This document shows positions 1 to 7,529 of a DNA stretch of 64,000 nt, piece after piece. The notes beneath the pieces are model-generated. The model was given only the letters and a program-made list of their open reading frames with translations. It searched no databases and was not told where the DNA came from. The stretch comes from Homalodisca vitripennis. Taxonomy: Eukaryota > Arthropoda > Insecta > Hemiptera > Cicadellidae. The DNA is taken from the NCBI RefSeq assembly GCF_021130785.1, contig NC_060213.1, positions 113,219,501 to 113,283,500 of the forward strand. Direction: 5' to 3'. Each line of letters opens with the position of its first letter. Position 1 is the first letter of the stretch. Position numbers and translations under genes: made by a program.

Positions 1-1
1 T

Positions 2-1987
2 GGAAACGTTGATTTGATCGCAAACTCAGAAGAAAAATATATAAATTATTCAGTAAATTCTGGATATGGCTATGAGTTCGACAATTATAAGCCAAGAAAG
101 TTTGTAAAGTTTTCGTTTGTAGATACATTCAGATTTATGGCCTCATCTATTGAAAAATTAGCGAAAAATTTAAAGAAAGAAGACTTCAAACATACAAATC
201 ATTTTATACAGGATGGATTGAATGAAATTATAGAAAGACAGCCAAATGACGACGACGAGATTTTTAAAATATTGTCTGGAAAAGGAATATTTCCCTATGA
301 ATTTATCGATAATATTGAAAAACTTGATTACAAAGAAGAGCTGAAAATTCAAGATTTCTATTCACTTTTGACAGACGAGAGCATATCTGAGAAAGATTAT
401 CAACACTACTTAAATGTATGGAACAAATTAAAAGAGAAAAATCTAGGGAATTACTCTGATTTGTACAACATTCAAGATGTTTTATTGCTTGCTGATATAT
501 TCGAAAATTTCAGAAACATTTGCCTTAATTGTTATAAACTCGATCCGGCACACTATCTAACAGCTCCCAGTCTCGCATGGGACGCAATGTTAAAATTAAC
601 GAAAATTGAGCTTCAGCTAATTAACGATTATAATATGTATTTGATGATTGAAAAAGGCATTCGCGGGGGCATTTCTCAGTGTATTAAGCGATATGTGAAA
701 GCAAATAACAAATATTTGAAAGATTTCGATAAGACAAAGCCCGAAAACTATTTGTTATACGTTGATGCTAATAACCTTTATGGGTATGGCCTAATGCAAA
801 AACTGCCGTTTAGTGATATCAAGTGGATGGATCCAAAAACTTACACAACTGCAGAATGGAAAGAAACAATTTTGGAACTCACTGGCGACGAAGATTATGG
901 CTATATTCTCGAAGTTGATCTTGGATATCCAACGAATTTACACGAACATCAGAAGGATTTACCTGTTGCTCCAGAACATTTTAAAAACAAACTTTGCACA
1001 ACTCTACTGGATAAAACTGAATACGTTGTTCATTCGAGAAATTTGAAGTTCTATTTGGAACAAGGTATGATTTTGAAACATGTGAATAGAGTTATTGCAT
1101 TCGATCAGAAGCCTTTTATGAAAGAGTACATTGATTTTAATACTAATATGAGGACCAAAGCTACAAGTGACTTTGAGAAGGATTTTTATAAGCTGATGAA
1201 CAACTCAGTTTTTGGAAAAAGTATGGAAAATGTGCGAAATAGATGCGATATTAGACTAGGAAATGAAGAATTTTCAATGAAACAGGCCAAGAAAACGAAC
1301 TTCAAAAGCTTCACTATCTTTGACGACAACTGTATAGCGAGTCACATGTATAAACAAAAGGTTAAATTTAACAAACCGATCTACATAGGATTTTCAGTTC
1401 TTGACCTATCAAAATTGCTAATGTACGAGTTTTATTACGATAAATTAAAGAGGTTTGATCCAGATTTGAATCTGTGTTACATGGATACAGACAGTTATTT
1501 TCTAGAATTGAAACGTGATCCTTACAAAATTATTAAAGAAAATATAGATGACTTTGATACAAGCGATTTTCCAAAAGATCACGACTGTTTCGCTACTAAA
1601 AACAAGAAAGTTATTGGAAAATTTAAAGACGAGCTAAATGGCGAAATCTTAGAAGAATTTTGTGGATTGAGATCGAAAATGTACTCGTACAAATATCTAG
1701 ACAAAAATCCAGTAAGATGCAAAGGGATTAAGAGAAGCGTTGTAAATAAAACAATAAATATCGAAAACTTGAAGAAATGTTTGTTCGAAGATAAAGAAGA
1801 ATTTAGGGAGATGACAGTAATCAAAAGCTACAAACATGAGTTGTACACCGTCACTATAAACAAGTTAGCACTGAACGCTAAAGATGATAAGAGAATTGTC
1901 CTAGAAAATAAGATCGATACAGTACCGTATGGATATAAAACAGATATTTTAGATGAATTAAATAAACTTGGAAACTTTGATATATAA
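2..1987 (+). CDS. polB: Protein-primed family B DNA polymerase (5' end outside window)
   Basis: Replicative DNA polymerase of the Polinton element. The frame is open from the first base of the window, so the real start and the N-terminal exonuclease motifs lie upstream; a TTG at 14 is not a credible start. Counting residues from that TTG, an Exo III-like YNIQD sits at 151-155, polymerase motif A as DANNLYG at 251, motif B as KLMNNSVFG at 393-401 and motif C as YMDTDS at 489-494, all with their catalytic aspartates. The C-terminal GLRSKMYSY and RCKGIKRS segments are also typical of the protein-primed branch. The frame is unbroken over 660 codons, the best preserved gene here. Its TAA stop directly abuts the integrase ATG. 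No tyrosine priming site can be pointed to. Very sure of family. Confidence 0.95.
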   Translation, partial: GNVDLIANSEEKYINYSVNSGYGYEFDNYKPRKFVKFSFVDTFRFMASSIEKLAKNLKKEDFKHTNHFIQDGLNEIIERQPNDDDEIFKILSGKGIFPYEFIDNIEKLDYKEELKIQDFYSLLTDESISEKDYQHYLNVWNKLKEKNLGNYSDLYNIQDVLLLADIFENFRNICLNCYKLDPAHYLTAPSLAWDAMLKLTKIELQLINDYNMYLMIEKGIRGGISQCIKRYVKANNKYLKDFDKTKPENYLLYVDANNLYGYGLMQKLPFSDIKWMDPKTYTTAEWKETILELTGDEDYGYILEVDLGYPTNLHEHQKDLPVAPEHFKNKLCTTLLDKTEYVVHSRNLKFYLEQGMILKHVNRVIAFDQKPFMKEYIDFNTNMRTKATSDFEKDFYKLMNNSVFGKSMENVRNRCDIRLGNEEFSMKQAKKTNFKSFTIFDDNCIASHMYKQKVKFNKPIYIGFSVLDLSKLLMYEFYYDKLKRFDPDLNLCYMDTDSYFLELKRDPYKIIKENIDDFDTSDFPKDHDCFATKNKKVIGKFKDELNGEILEEFCGLRSKMYSYKYLDKNPVRCKGIKRSVVNKTINIENLKKCLFEDKEEFREMTVIKSYKHELYTVTINKLALNAKDDKRIVLENKIDTVPYGYKTDILDELNKLGNFDI

Positions 1988-1991
1988 ATGG
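1979..1991 (+). promoter_or_regulatory. TATA/TAAATGG start motif of the integrase gene
   Basis: GATATATAAATGG spans the polymerase stop codon (TAA, 1985-1987) and the integrase ATG (1988). It matches the motif seen at the other gene starts of this element. Promoter function is inferred from recurrence. Confidence 0.5.
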
Positions 1992-2998
1992 AAGATGATT
2001 TAATTCACTGTCACAAGTGTAAAAAGAAAACGAAAAATATAGATTCTAAGATTGTTCAAACTCAAAACGGATTGTATAGAATTGCAGCAAAATGTTCAAA
2101 ATGTAAGACAAATAAGAGTAAATTTATAAAGAATCCTTATGAAAAACAAGTAAAGAAAGAATTGAAGAATAAAGAAGAAATAGAGATTGAAGTTAGAGAA
2201 ATTCATGCACCAGTACGAAAAAAGTTTAAAAAGAGAAAAATTATAACTTTAGGAATTGACGATTTATGGGCAGCAGATTTAGTAATAATGTCTAACTATT
2301 CGGATCAAAATGATGGATTCAAGTATATGTTAAATGTTATTGATACTTTCTCAAAATATGCTTGGTCAAGAGCTATCAAAAGAAAAAACGGTAAAGATGT
2401 TTCAAAAGCCTTCGAAGATATAGTAAAAGACGCGATAAAGATCAATCACAAACCACCAAATCTACTTCATACAGATAAGGGTTTAGAGTTTAGAAATAAA
2501 GAATTTAACGAAGTTTTGAGAAAATACAACATTAAGATTTATCATACTGAAAACGAAGAGAAATCAAGTATTGTAGAGAGATATAACAGAACTCAAAATG
2601 AGAGAATGAAAGTAATTTTTGAGATTAATAAAAACTTTAAATGGATCGATATTCTTCAAAAAATCGTAAACAATTATAACGATACAGTTCACAGCACAAT
2701 CAAAATGAAGCCCCAAGTCGTAGATAAAGATGCAGAAAAGGAGTTATTAGAGACAGTTTTCAAGTATGTTCCACCTGAAATTCACACGAAAACTAAATTT
2801 AAAGTCAATGAACATGTAAGAATTGTTAGTAAAAAAACAACATTTTCGAACAAATATAAGAACAATTGGTCAAGAGAAATCTTTGTGATTTATCAAATTA
2901 ATAACACAGATCCTGTAACTTATAGTATAAAAGATTTAAATAATGAAGAAATAACCGGAAAGTTTTATGAATATGAATTGAGAAAGTCAAAGCTATAA
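1988..2998 (+). CDS. Retrovirus-type DDE integrase of the Polinton
   Basis: Catalyses insertion of the element into host DNA. The 336-residue protein starts with a small zinc ribbon (C8-x2-C11 and C36-x2-C39), then a basic linker, then an rve/RNase H-fold core with candidate catalytic residues D97 (in WAADLV), D163 (in HTDKGLEF) and E197 (in SSIVERYN), about 33 residues after the second aspartate. The C-terminal part from about 270 (FKVNEHVRI through GKFYEYEL) resembles the SH3/chromo-like tail of these integrases. The frame is intact. It begins on the base after the polymerase stop, with no spacer, and is followed after 14 bp by the zinc-cluster gene. ATG at 1988 is chosen because it precedes the zinc ribbon and carries the recurrent start motif. 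Very sure of family; activity unknown. Confidence 0.95.
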   Translation: MEDDLIHCHKCKKKTKNIDSKIVQTQNGLYRIAAKCSKCKTNKSKFIKNPYEKQVKKELKNKEEIEIEVREIHAPVRKKFKKRKIITLGIDDLWAADLVIMSNYSDQNDGFKYMLNVIDTFSKYAWSRAIKRKNGKDVSKAFEDIVKDAIKINHKPPNLLHTDKGLEFRNKEFNEVLRKYNIKIYHTENEEKSSIVERYNRTQNERMKVIFEINKNFKWIDILQKIVNNYNDTVHSTIKMKPQVVDKDAEKELLETVFKYVPPEIHTKTKFKVNEHVRIVSKKTTFSNKYKNNWSREIFVIYQINNTDPVTYSIKDLNNEEITGKFYEYELRKSKL

Positions 2999-3016
2999 TT
3001 TTTTCTATATAAATGG
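2999..3016 (+). promoter_or_regulatory. T-run / TCTATATAAATGG start motif of the zinc-cluster gene
   Basis: TTTTTTCTATATAAATGG: a T run, TCTA nine bases before the ATG, a TATA box and TAAATGG, with no leader between box and start codon. The same 18 bases precede the second copy at 3431-3448. Confidence 0.55.
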
Positions 3017-3408
3017 AGTCTCAAAAGAAATGTACAAAGTATCAAGAATTTAAAGATTTTGAAGCTTTTTATAAAAATAAGAATAAAAAAGAAGGATTAG
3101 GGTCTATGTGTAAGGATTGTCGTAGTAAATATGAGAGAGAATTGTACGAAAAAATAGAAAAATTAACGTTAGAAGAGAAAAAATGTTGCGTTTGTAAAGA
3201 AATTAAGAATATTTCAGAATTTCACAACTGGCTTTATAGTAAAGATAAAAAACAAGCTTTTTGTAAGGATTGTGCTAGAAGAATTTTCCGAGAAAGTCAA
3301 AATAAACCGACTCATTGCGAATGTGGAAGAATTCTTCAATGGTTACCTAGTTATGCTAAACATTTACAAACAAAATATCATAAGTCAAGAGTTTTTAATA
3401 AAATTTAG
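3013..3408 (+). CDS. Small zinc-cluster protein, function unknown
   Basis: A 131-residue basic protein with repeated treble-clef-like zinc modules. Module 1 has C7, C33-x2-C36 but a tyrosine at position 10 where its tandem copy has the expected cysteine. Module 2 has C58-x2-C61 and C84-x2-C87. A third candidate site is C102-x-C104 with H117 and H123. Such CxxC...CxxC modules occur in HNH-nuclease-associated and DNA- or RNA-binding proteins, but no HNH catalytic residues are seen, so I give no function. It lies directly after the integrase in the same direction, with its own start motif, and is duplicated in tandem. The intact frame and conserved cysteines support a real gene. Confidence 0.8.
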   Translation: MESQKKCTKYQEFKDFEAFYKNKNKKEGLGSMCKDCRSKYERELYEKIEKLTLEEKKCCVCKEIKNISEFHNWLYSKDKKQAFCKDCARRIFRESQNKPTHCECGRILQWLPSYAKHLQTKYHKSRVFNKI

Positions 3409-3430
3409 TAACATTTTCATCGTGTAATAA

Positions 3431-3448
3431 TTTTTTCTATATAAATGG
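3431..3448 (+). promoter_or_regulatory. Duplicated TCTATATAAATGG start motif
   Basis: Identical to the 18 bases at 2999-3016, in front of the second, broken zinc-cluster copy. Confidence 0.45.
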
Positions 3449-3793
3449 AGTCTCAAAAGAAATGTACAAAGTGTCAAGAATTTTATAAGGAAAAGAATAG
3501 AAAAGACTGTTATTGTAAGGAATTATATGATAAAATGAAACAAATTAACTTTAGAAGAGAAAAAGTGTTACTTTTGTAAAGAAATTAAAAATATTTCTGA
3601 ATTTAATAACTGGCAGTATAGTAAAGATAGAAAAGATGCTTTTTGCAAAGATTGTGCTAAAAAAATTTTCAGCGAAAGTTATAAAAACGAAATGCCTTGT
3701 GAATATGAAAAAAAAATTCTACGATGGTTACCTTGTTATGCTAAACATTTACAAACAAAATATAATAAATCGAGAGTTTTTAGTAAAATTTAG
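3445..3793 (+). pseudogene. Broken second copy of the zinc-cluster gene
   Basis: The copy starts with the same MESQKKCTK as the intact gene but keeps cysteine at position 10, so its first zinc knuckle is the more complete one. It has lost an internal stretch of the first module and a frameshift near 3541-3550 leads to a stop about 30 bases later. After the shift the reading continues in another frame with the second CxxC pair, the QAFCKDC-like site (here DAFCKDC) and the tail, to a TAG at 3791-3793. The third site is degraded (one cysteine is tyrosine, and the last histidine is asparagine). Its end overlaps the end of the convergent BRO gene. Confidence 0.8.
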
Positions 3794-4589
3794 AAACATT
3801 TTCATCGTGTAATTTAGATATTCTATAAATCAGTCGAGATTCTGCCATATTTGTAGTAAAATGATTTCCGTTGTATAAAATATTCAAAGATTCTTTCATT
3901 TGGTTGTAGAGATTTATACTATTTGGATCTCCTTGTCTTAATAAAATTTCCATTTCTGGGTAATCAATTTCAAGTTCTTTCAATCTTTTCGGTATTTCTC
4001 TCTTTTGAGCTCTGATAACGTAATAAGGATATTCCCACATATGATTCTTCTTAATTAATACAAAAACATGGTGTTTTTTCTTAGCAAAATCTTTACAAAC
4101 AAGGTCTGGTTTCATTAAGTCAATTTTTACACTTTGTTTTGCGATTATTTCCGTTTTTATTTCATCTTTAATTTGCAAGTGTTTAACTTCGTCCTCTAAA
4201 TATTTAATCTTGTTTTCAAGTTTGTACTCACCAAATTTACGAATACTTGGCAAAACTTCTTTTGTAACCCACTTTTTAAACAATTTCGATTCTGGCTTAT
4301 TAGATCTCAAAATTAAAGAATATAAACCAGATTCATTAACGAAAATAGTATGTTTTTGAATATTTTCTCGGGGTCTATGGGATAGACTCCTGTAATTTAT
4401 ACATTCAAAAGTTGTTTTATCGTCATTATCGACATTATTTATGATAGCTTGCCTCGTGTTTTCATATTCTAAAATTTCTGCAACATCTTTTGCTTTGAAC
4501 CAAATTTCGTTATTTTCGTCAACAATCGTAAAAATTTCTGTATTATTGAATTTGAGTTGATTATTTATTAGATCTACAACTGTCTCCAT
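3780..4589 (-). CDS. BRO-N family protein
   Basis: 269 residues. The N-terminal BRO-N domain covers about 13-120: WFKAKDVAEILEY at 30-42 and the conserved FVNESGLYSLILRS at 83-96, followed by FKKWVTKEVLPSIR. A coiled coil rich in E, K and I follows (about 123-155), then a C-terminal domain (about 165-250, YYVIRAQKR and LYNQMKES) like the tail found in iridovirus, entomopoxvirus and baculovirus BRO-type proteins. BRO proteins bind nucleic acid; their role in Polintons is unknown. It runs opposite to the polymerase block and converges on the duplicated zinc-cluster copy. ATG at 4589 is supported by the motif TTTTCTATCTAAATGG just before it on this strand. The frame is intact. Confidence 0.9.
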   Translation of the reverse strand: METVVDLINNQLKFNNTEIFTIVDENNEIWFKAKDVAEILEYENTRQAIINNVDNDDKTTFECINYRSLSHRPRENIQKHTIFVNESGLYSLILRSNKPESKLFKKWVTKEVLPSIRKFGEYKLENKIKYLEDEVKHLQIKDEIKTEIIAKQSVKIDLMKPDLVCKDFAKKKHHVFVLIKKNHMWEYPYYVIRAQKREIPKRLKELEIDYPEMEILLRQGDPNSINLYNQMKESLNILYNGNHFTTNMAESRLIYRISKLHDENVSKFY

Positions 4590-4602
4590 TTAGATAGAAA
4601 AG
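4586..4602 (-). promoter_or_regulatory. TCTATCTAAATGG start motif of the BRO gene
   Basis: On the minus strand TTTTCTATCTAAATGGAG leads directly into the BRO start codon. It has the TCTA and TAAATGG elements seen before the zinc-cluster genes. Confidence 0.55.
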
Positions 4603-4629
4603 AAATTTAACTAGTAATTTTTATTTTGA

Positions 4630-4700
4630 GTGTAAAGTCCAGATTCATTGATAAAAACAGTGTTTTTTTGAAAGTTTGAAGGTAAGAACGATTCGTTCCC
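4630..4700 (-). pseudogene. Remnant of a second BRO-N gene
   Basis: Around 4637-4665 the sequence (CCAGATTCATTGATAAAAAC on the + strand and following bases) closely matches the part of the intact BRO gene at 4326-4355 that encodes the TIFVNESGLYS motif. No frame extends beyond this short stretch. It looks like what is left of a deleted paralogue between the BRO gene and the next gene. Confidence 0.6.
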
Positions 4701-4711
4701 CCCTTGATTCA

Positions 4712-5446
4712 TCATTCTTTCGACAATCTTAAATATATTGTTGTTTTACTCTCATTATTTAATAAATTTCCCTCAGAGTCTTGTATAGTTAGAACGATTT
4801 TTTGAATTCTTTTAATATTTTTTCTAATTGGAATATAATCGATTTCATTCGGTTTTTCACTAATTTTTGATCCATAAGCAACATTTGGAAAGAAAGTGTA
4901 CAAAATTTCAGATTCTTTGTGTAAATGTTCGGTATGATTTTCAAAACTAGGTTCAACGAGATTGCAGTGCACTTCAATTACATCGAAAGGTCTAAATTTT
5001 GGCGTTTTATTTCCTAAATATATCTGATTTGGCTCAATAGTTTCTTGAACAAACCCTAATAAATCTACAATAATTGCTGAAAACATTATTCTTACTGGTG
5101 ATTTTATTTGAATTTTATTAGAGAGATAATTTTTTTGCATTTCAAACTTGTTTTCGTCAAAGTTTAAAGATTTATCTGATTGTTTGAATGTTTTTAGATA
5201 ATTTTTAAGGGAATTTTTTATTTGATCGAAGGTATAATATCCTTTGTTTAAACCATAATATTTTGTTATGTTCTTCTCACTAAATCCTATACAATAAGGA
5301 GAACTTTCACTAATATTTATTACAAAATTGTCAGAATAAAAACCGCTTAAACCGATAAAATAATTTGATTCTTCCTCTAAGTGTATAGGATGTTCCAAGT
5401 TTAAAAATAATTGAGAGCTTTCTGAAGTCAACTTGAACAGCTTCAT
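4712..5446 (-). CDS. Unassigned Polinton protein, candidate minor structural protein
   Basis: 244 residues, intact frame, no membrane segment or signal peptide. It is rich in beta-prone segments: SQLFLNLEHPIHLEEESNYF near the start, IRIMF-type strands mid-protein, LLGFVQE around 130, and a final IVLTIQDSEGNLLN then IYLRLSKE. This beta-rich pattern and its place beside the packaging ATPase fit a jelly-roll minor capsid or penton-like protein, but I cannot show homology from the sequence alone. It is divergent from the ATPase gene, with only 13 bp between the start codons. A structure prediction would decide; a hexon-size major capsid is excluded by its length. Confidence is high that it is a gene, low for the role. 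Confidence 0.75.
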   Translation of the reverse strand: MKLFKLTSESSQLFLNLEHPIHLEEESNYFIGLSGFYSDNFVINISESSPYCIGFSEKNITKYYGLNKGYYTFDQIKNSLKNYLKTFKQSDKSLNFDENKFEMQKNYLSNKIQIKSPVRIMFSAIIVDLLGFVQETIEPNQIYLGNKTPKFRPFDVIEVHCNLVEPSFENHTEHLHKESEILYTFFPNVAYGSKISEKPNEIDYIPIRKNIKRIQKIVLTIQDSEGNLLNNESKTTIYLRLSKE

Positions 5447-5459
5447 TTTCGCTATTTAA
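5447..5459. promoter_or_regulatory. 13-bp divergent intergenic region
   Basis: Only TTCGCTATTTAAA-type sequence separates the minus-strand ATG (5446) from the plus-strand ATG (5460). The plus side has TATTTAAATGG; the minus side reads ATTTAAATAGCGAAAATG. The self-complementary ATTTAAAT core faces both ways. Regulation is inferred. Confidence 0.55.
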
Positions 5460-6120
5460 ATGGAGAAATTTTTAAAGCAAAAAGATCAGATAAAACTTCA
5501 AACGTTTGAAGAAAATAAGAAAGATCAACCAATCAGATTGTTAATTGTTGGTTCAAGTGGATGTGGAAAAACAACTTTATTATTGAATTTTATCTACAAT
5601 AGGTTGATTCCTTATTCCAATTTATACGTCTTTAGCAAGTCTTTGGAACAAGACGCATATAAAAAATTACAAGAAAGATTTGAAAATATTGAGAAGAACT
5701 TAAGTAAGAAAATATCATATTTTTATAATGCTTCCGAGGACATAGTTCCATTAAGCGAATGTAAACTGAATTCTTTAATCGTTTTTGATGATTGTATTTT
5801 GGAAAATCAAGACGTTATCAAGGAATATTTCGTAATGTCTCGTCACAAAAATATCCTGTATCTATCTTTCTCAATGCTTTTCAAAGGTTGATAAACAAGT
5901 TATAAGAAATAATCTGAATATGTTGTGTATTTTTAAGCAAGATGATCACTATTCGAGAAAGATTTATAACAATTATGTGGGATCTGATATGAGTTTTAAC
6001 CAATTTAATGAGCTATGTGATAAAATTTGGAAGGAAGACTACGGATTTTTAACTATTAATCTAACTTTGAAGCCTAAAAATGGCAAATATTTGAATAAAT
6101 TTTCCAATATAAACGTGTGA
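5460..6120 (+). pseudogene. A32/FtsK-like genome-packaging ATPase, one frameshift
   Basis: Polintons use this ATPase to pump DNA into the capsid. Residues 31-39 form the Walker A loop GSSGCGKTT after the strand RLLIV; residues 106-111 (LIVFDD) form Walker B; SRHKNILYLS near 127-136 fits the following conserved segment. The first frame stops at 5891, but the coding sequence clearly continues in the next frame from about 5870 (SKVDKQVIRNN, then MLCIFKQDD, IYNNYVGSDMSF, DYGFLTINL) to a TGA at 6118. One indel between about 5860 and 5880 explains this. Total length of about 220 residues is normal for the family. The gene starts at the shared TTTAAATGG motif. Alternatively a programmed shift or a sequencing error; no slippery heptamer is obvious. 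Confidence 0.88.
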
Positions 6121-6128
6121 TAATCTAG

Positions 6129-6360
6129 TTGTTTTCATGTTTTTACGTTCACGTTTACGTTTCGTGTTCTCGTCGTTTTTACGTTCCACGTTCACGTTTT
6201 ACGTTTCACGTTCACGTTTTACGTTCCACGTTTCGTGTTCTCGTTTCGTGTTCACGTTTCCTCGTTCCACGTTCACGTTTTACGTTCCGTGTTCACGTTT
6301 CGTGTTCTCGTTTTCACGTTTCGTGTTCACGTTTCCACGTTCCACGTTTACGTTTCAAAA
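6129..6360. repeat. ACGTTC/ACGTTT minisatellite
   Basis: About 230 bp made of degenerate 5-7-base units around ACGTTC, ACGTTT, CGTTTC and GTGTTC. It is open in several frames only because of its composition; the apparent Phe/Arg/Ser-rich products are not genes. It fills the gap between the ATPase and the virion-protein gene, the longest non-coding gap in the element. Confidence 0.9.
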
Positions 6361-6377
6361 TTTTCCTAAATAAATGG
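6361..6377 (+). promoter_or_regulatory. CCTAAATAAATGG start motif
   Basis: TTTTCCTAAATAAATGG leads directly into the ATG at 6374. It shares the T run and TAAATGG with the other gene starts of the element; TATA is replaced by AAATAA. Confidence 0.45.
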
Positions 6378-7525
6378 CGAACGTAACTTCAGAAGAAGCA
6401 AAAAAACTTGATCAAATAGAAAAGAAATTAATCAAAGAATTTAAAGAACAGATTCGAATTGATGAAAAAGAACAAGAATTTATTCAAAAAATTAATCAAC
6501 CTGTAACATCTGCAATAAAAAATGTTGAGGGCAAAATTGAAAATGTTTTTAAGCGATAATCAAAATTTGATGAATTTGGTTCCAGTTGTACGACAGTTTG
6601 CCGATATTTCGATACCAGAATCTGAGTTTGAATTGCCAAAATTACCATCGTCGACACCATTTAGACCTAGAATCATTGAAGACTCTACCATAGTTGAACC
6701 AATAAGTCCTGGAACAACGGATATAATAATTGGTGAAATTGGTAAAAAATTTCTTCCTAGAGCAAAGGATGATAAATTTGGTTTGTATTGGGACAGAAAA
6801 AAGAAAAGTTTTATGATTGGAAATTTGCCCGTGAATTTTGAGCATAATGACATAGTTATTAATGAAAAAATGTACGAAGGTACTCAGGGTTTATGGAGAT
6901 TATTAACAGGCACTGATGTTCCAAAAGACGGTTTATATTCTGAAGAAGACTTGAAAAAGTATACTGAAAATTTTATGGAAATCTGATTCAATTTACAAAA
7001 ATAATGATCCATCAACTAAGAAAACCAAAGTCAAGTAAAGGTAAAAAATATCTCAATTTGATTAAACCAATTTGGGAAAAAAGAATCGAAGGATCAGGTG
7101 TGAGAAAATACAGTGATAATAAGATTGAATACAGATATATCGACGATTTGACAAAACTCGATGGAATTATTAATTATATTTATGCTCAAGAAAAGGCTGG
7201 AAACAACAATTTTTTGAACGAAAAGAAAGCGATTAAAGATTTTATTTCGAACAAACTTGACGAAATGATTGAAAAACCTGATGGAATTAAATATTTAAAA
7301 CGAGTTTTGCCGGCAATAAGTTCATCTATGATTGAGGGTAGTGGACTTTTGAATGATTTTATCAACAATTTACCTTTTGAATTACACGTACCAACTTATC
7401 AGTATCTGGGGCCTGGCCCCCCCCCCCCACCCCCCCCCCCCCCCACCCCCCCCCCCCCCCACCCCCCCCCCCCCCCACCCCCCCCCCCCCCCACCCCCCC
7501 CCCCCCCCACCCCCCCCACCTCTAA
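6374..7525 (+). pseudogene. Phospholipase A2-type virion protein, twice frameshifted and truncated
   Basis: Three consecutive open segments in different frames describe one former protein. Segment 1 (6374-6559) is a charged helical N-terminus. A break at about 6545-6560 leads to segment 2 (to 6986), with FGLYWDRKKKSFMIGN and GTQGLWRLLTG, typical of large adintovirus virion proteins. A second break at about 6990-7025 leads to segment 3 (annotated from 7004), with PKSSKGKKYL, and then LPFELHVPTYQYLGPG ending at 7417. YLGPG is the calcium-loop start of a parvovirus VP1-like phospholipase A2, an enzyme used for membrane escape. The domain stops there: the rest is poly(proline) from the C-rich repeat, so the catalytic His-Asp part is absent. 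Family by motif and gene order; the protein cannot be functional as it stands. Confidence 0.75.
7418..7519. repeat. (C15A) repeat, exact 16-bp period
   Basis: A nearly pure C tract in which single A bases fall at 7429, 7445, 7461, 7477, 7493 and 7509, exactly 16 apart, with a last A at 7518. The other strand is G15T and could form G-quadruplexes. It begins exactly where the phospholipase motif ends. A sequencing or assembly artefact is possible for such a tract. Confidence 0.95.
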
Positions 7526-7529
7526 TTTA

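Larger units (their letters stand above)
2999..3430 (+). repeat. Tandem duplication, unit 1 (zinc-cluster gene plus tail of the BRO gene)
   Basis: Bases 2999-3430 are repeated at 3431 to about 3812. The first 40-odd bases of both units, through the start motif and first codons, are nearly identical, and both end in AACATTTTCATCGTGTAAT. That end sequence is the 3' end of the convergent BRO gene in unit 2, so unit 1 carries a copied BRO tail. Confidence 0.85.

Noticed and set aside
14..16. TTG at 14 as start of the polymerase
   Set aside because: The frame is open to the window edge, and the N-terminal exonuclease domain expected for the family must lie upstream.
6129..6386. Two overlapping Phe/Arg/Ser/Val-rich open frames
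   Set aside because: Both are translations of the ACGTT minisatellite with no gene-like composition or start motif.
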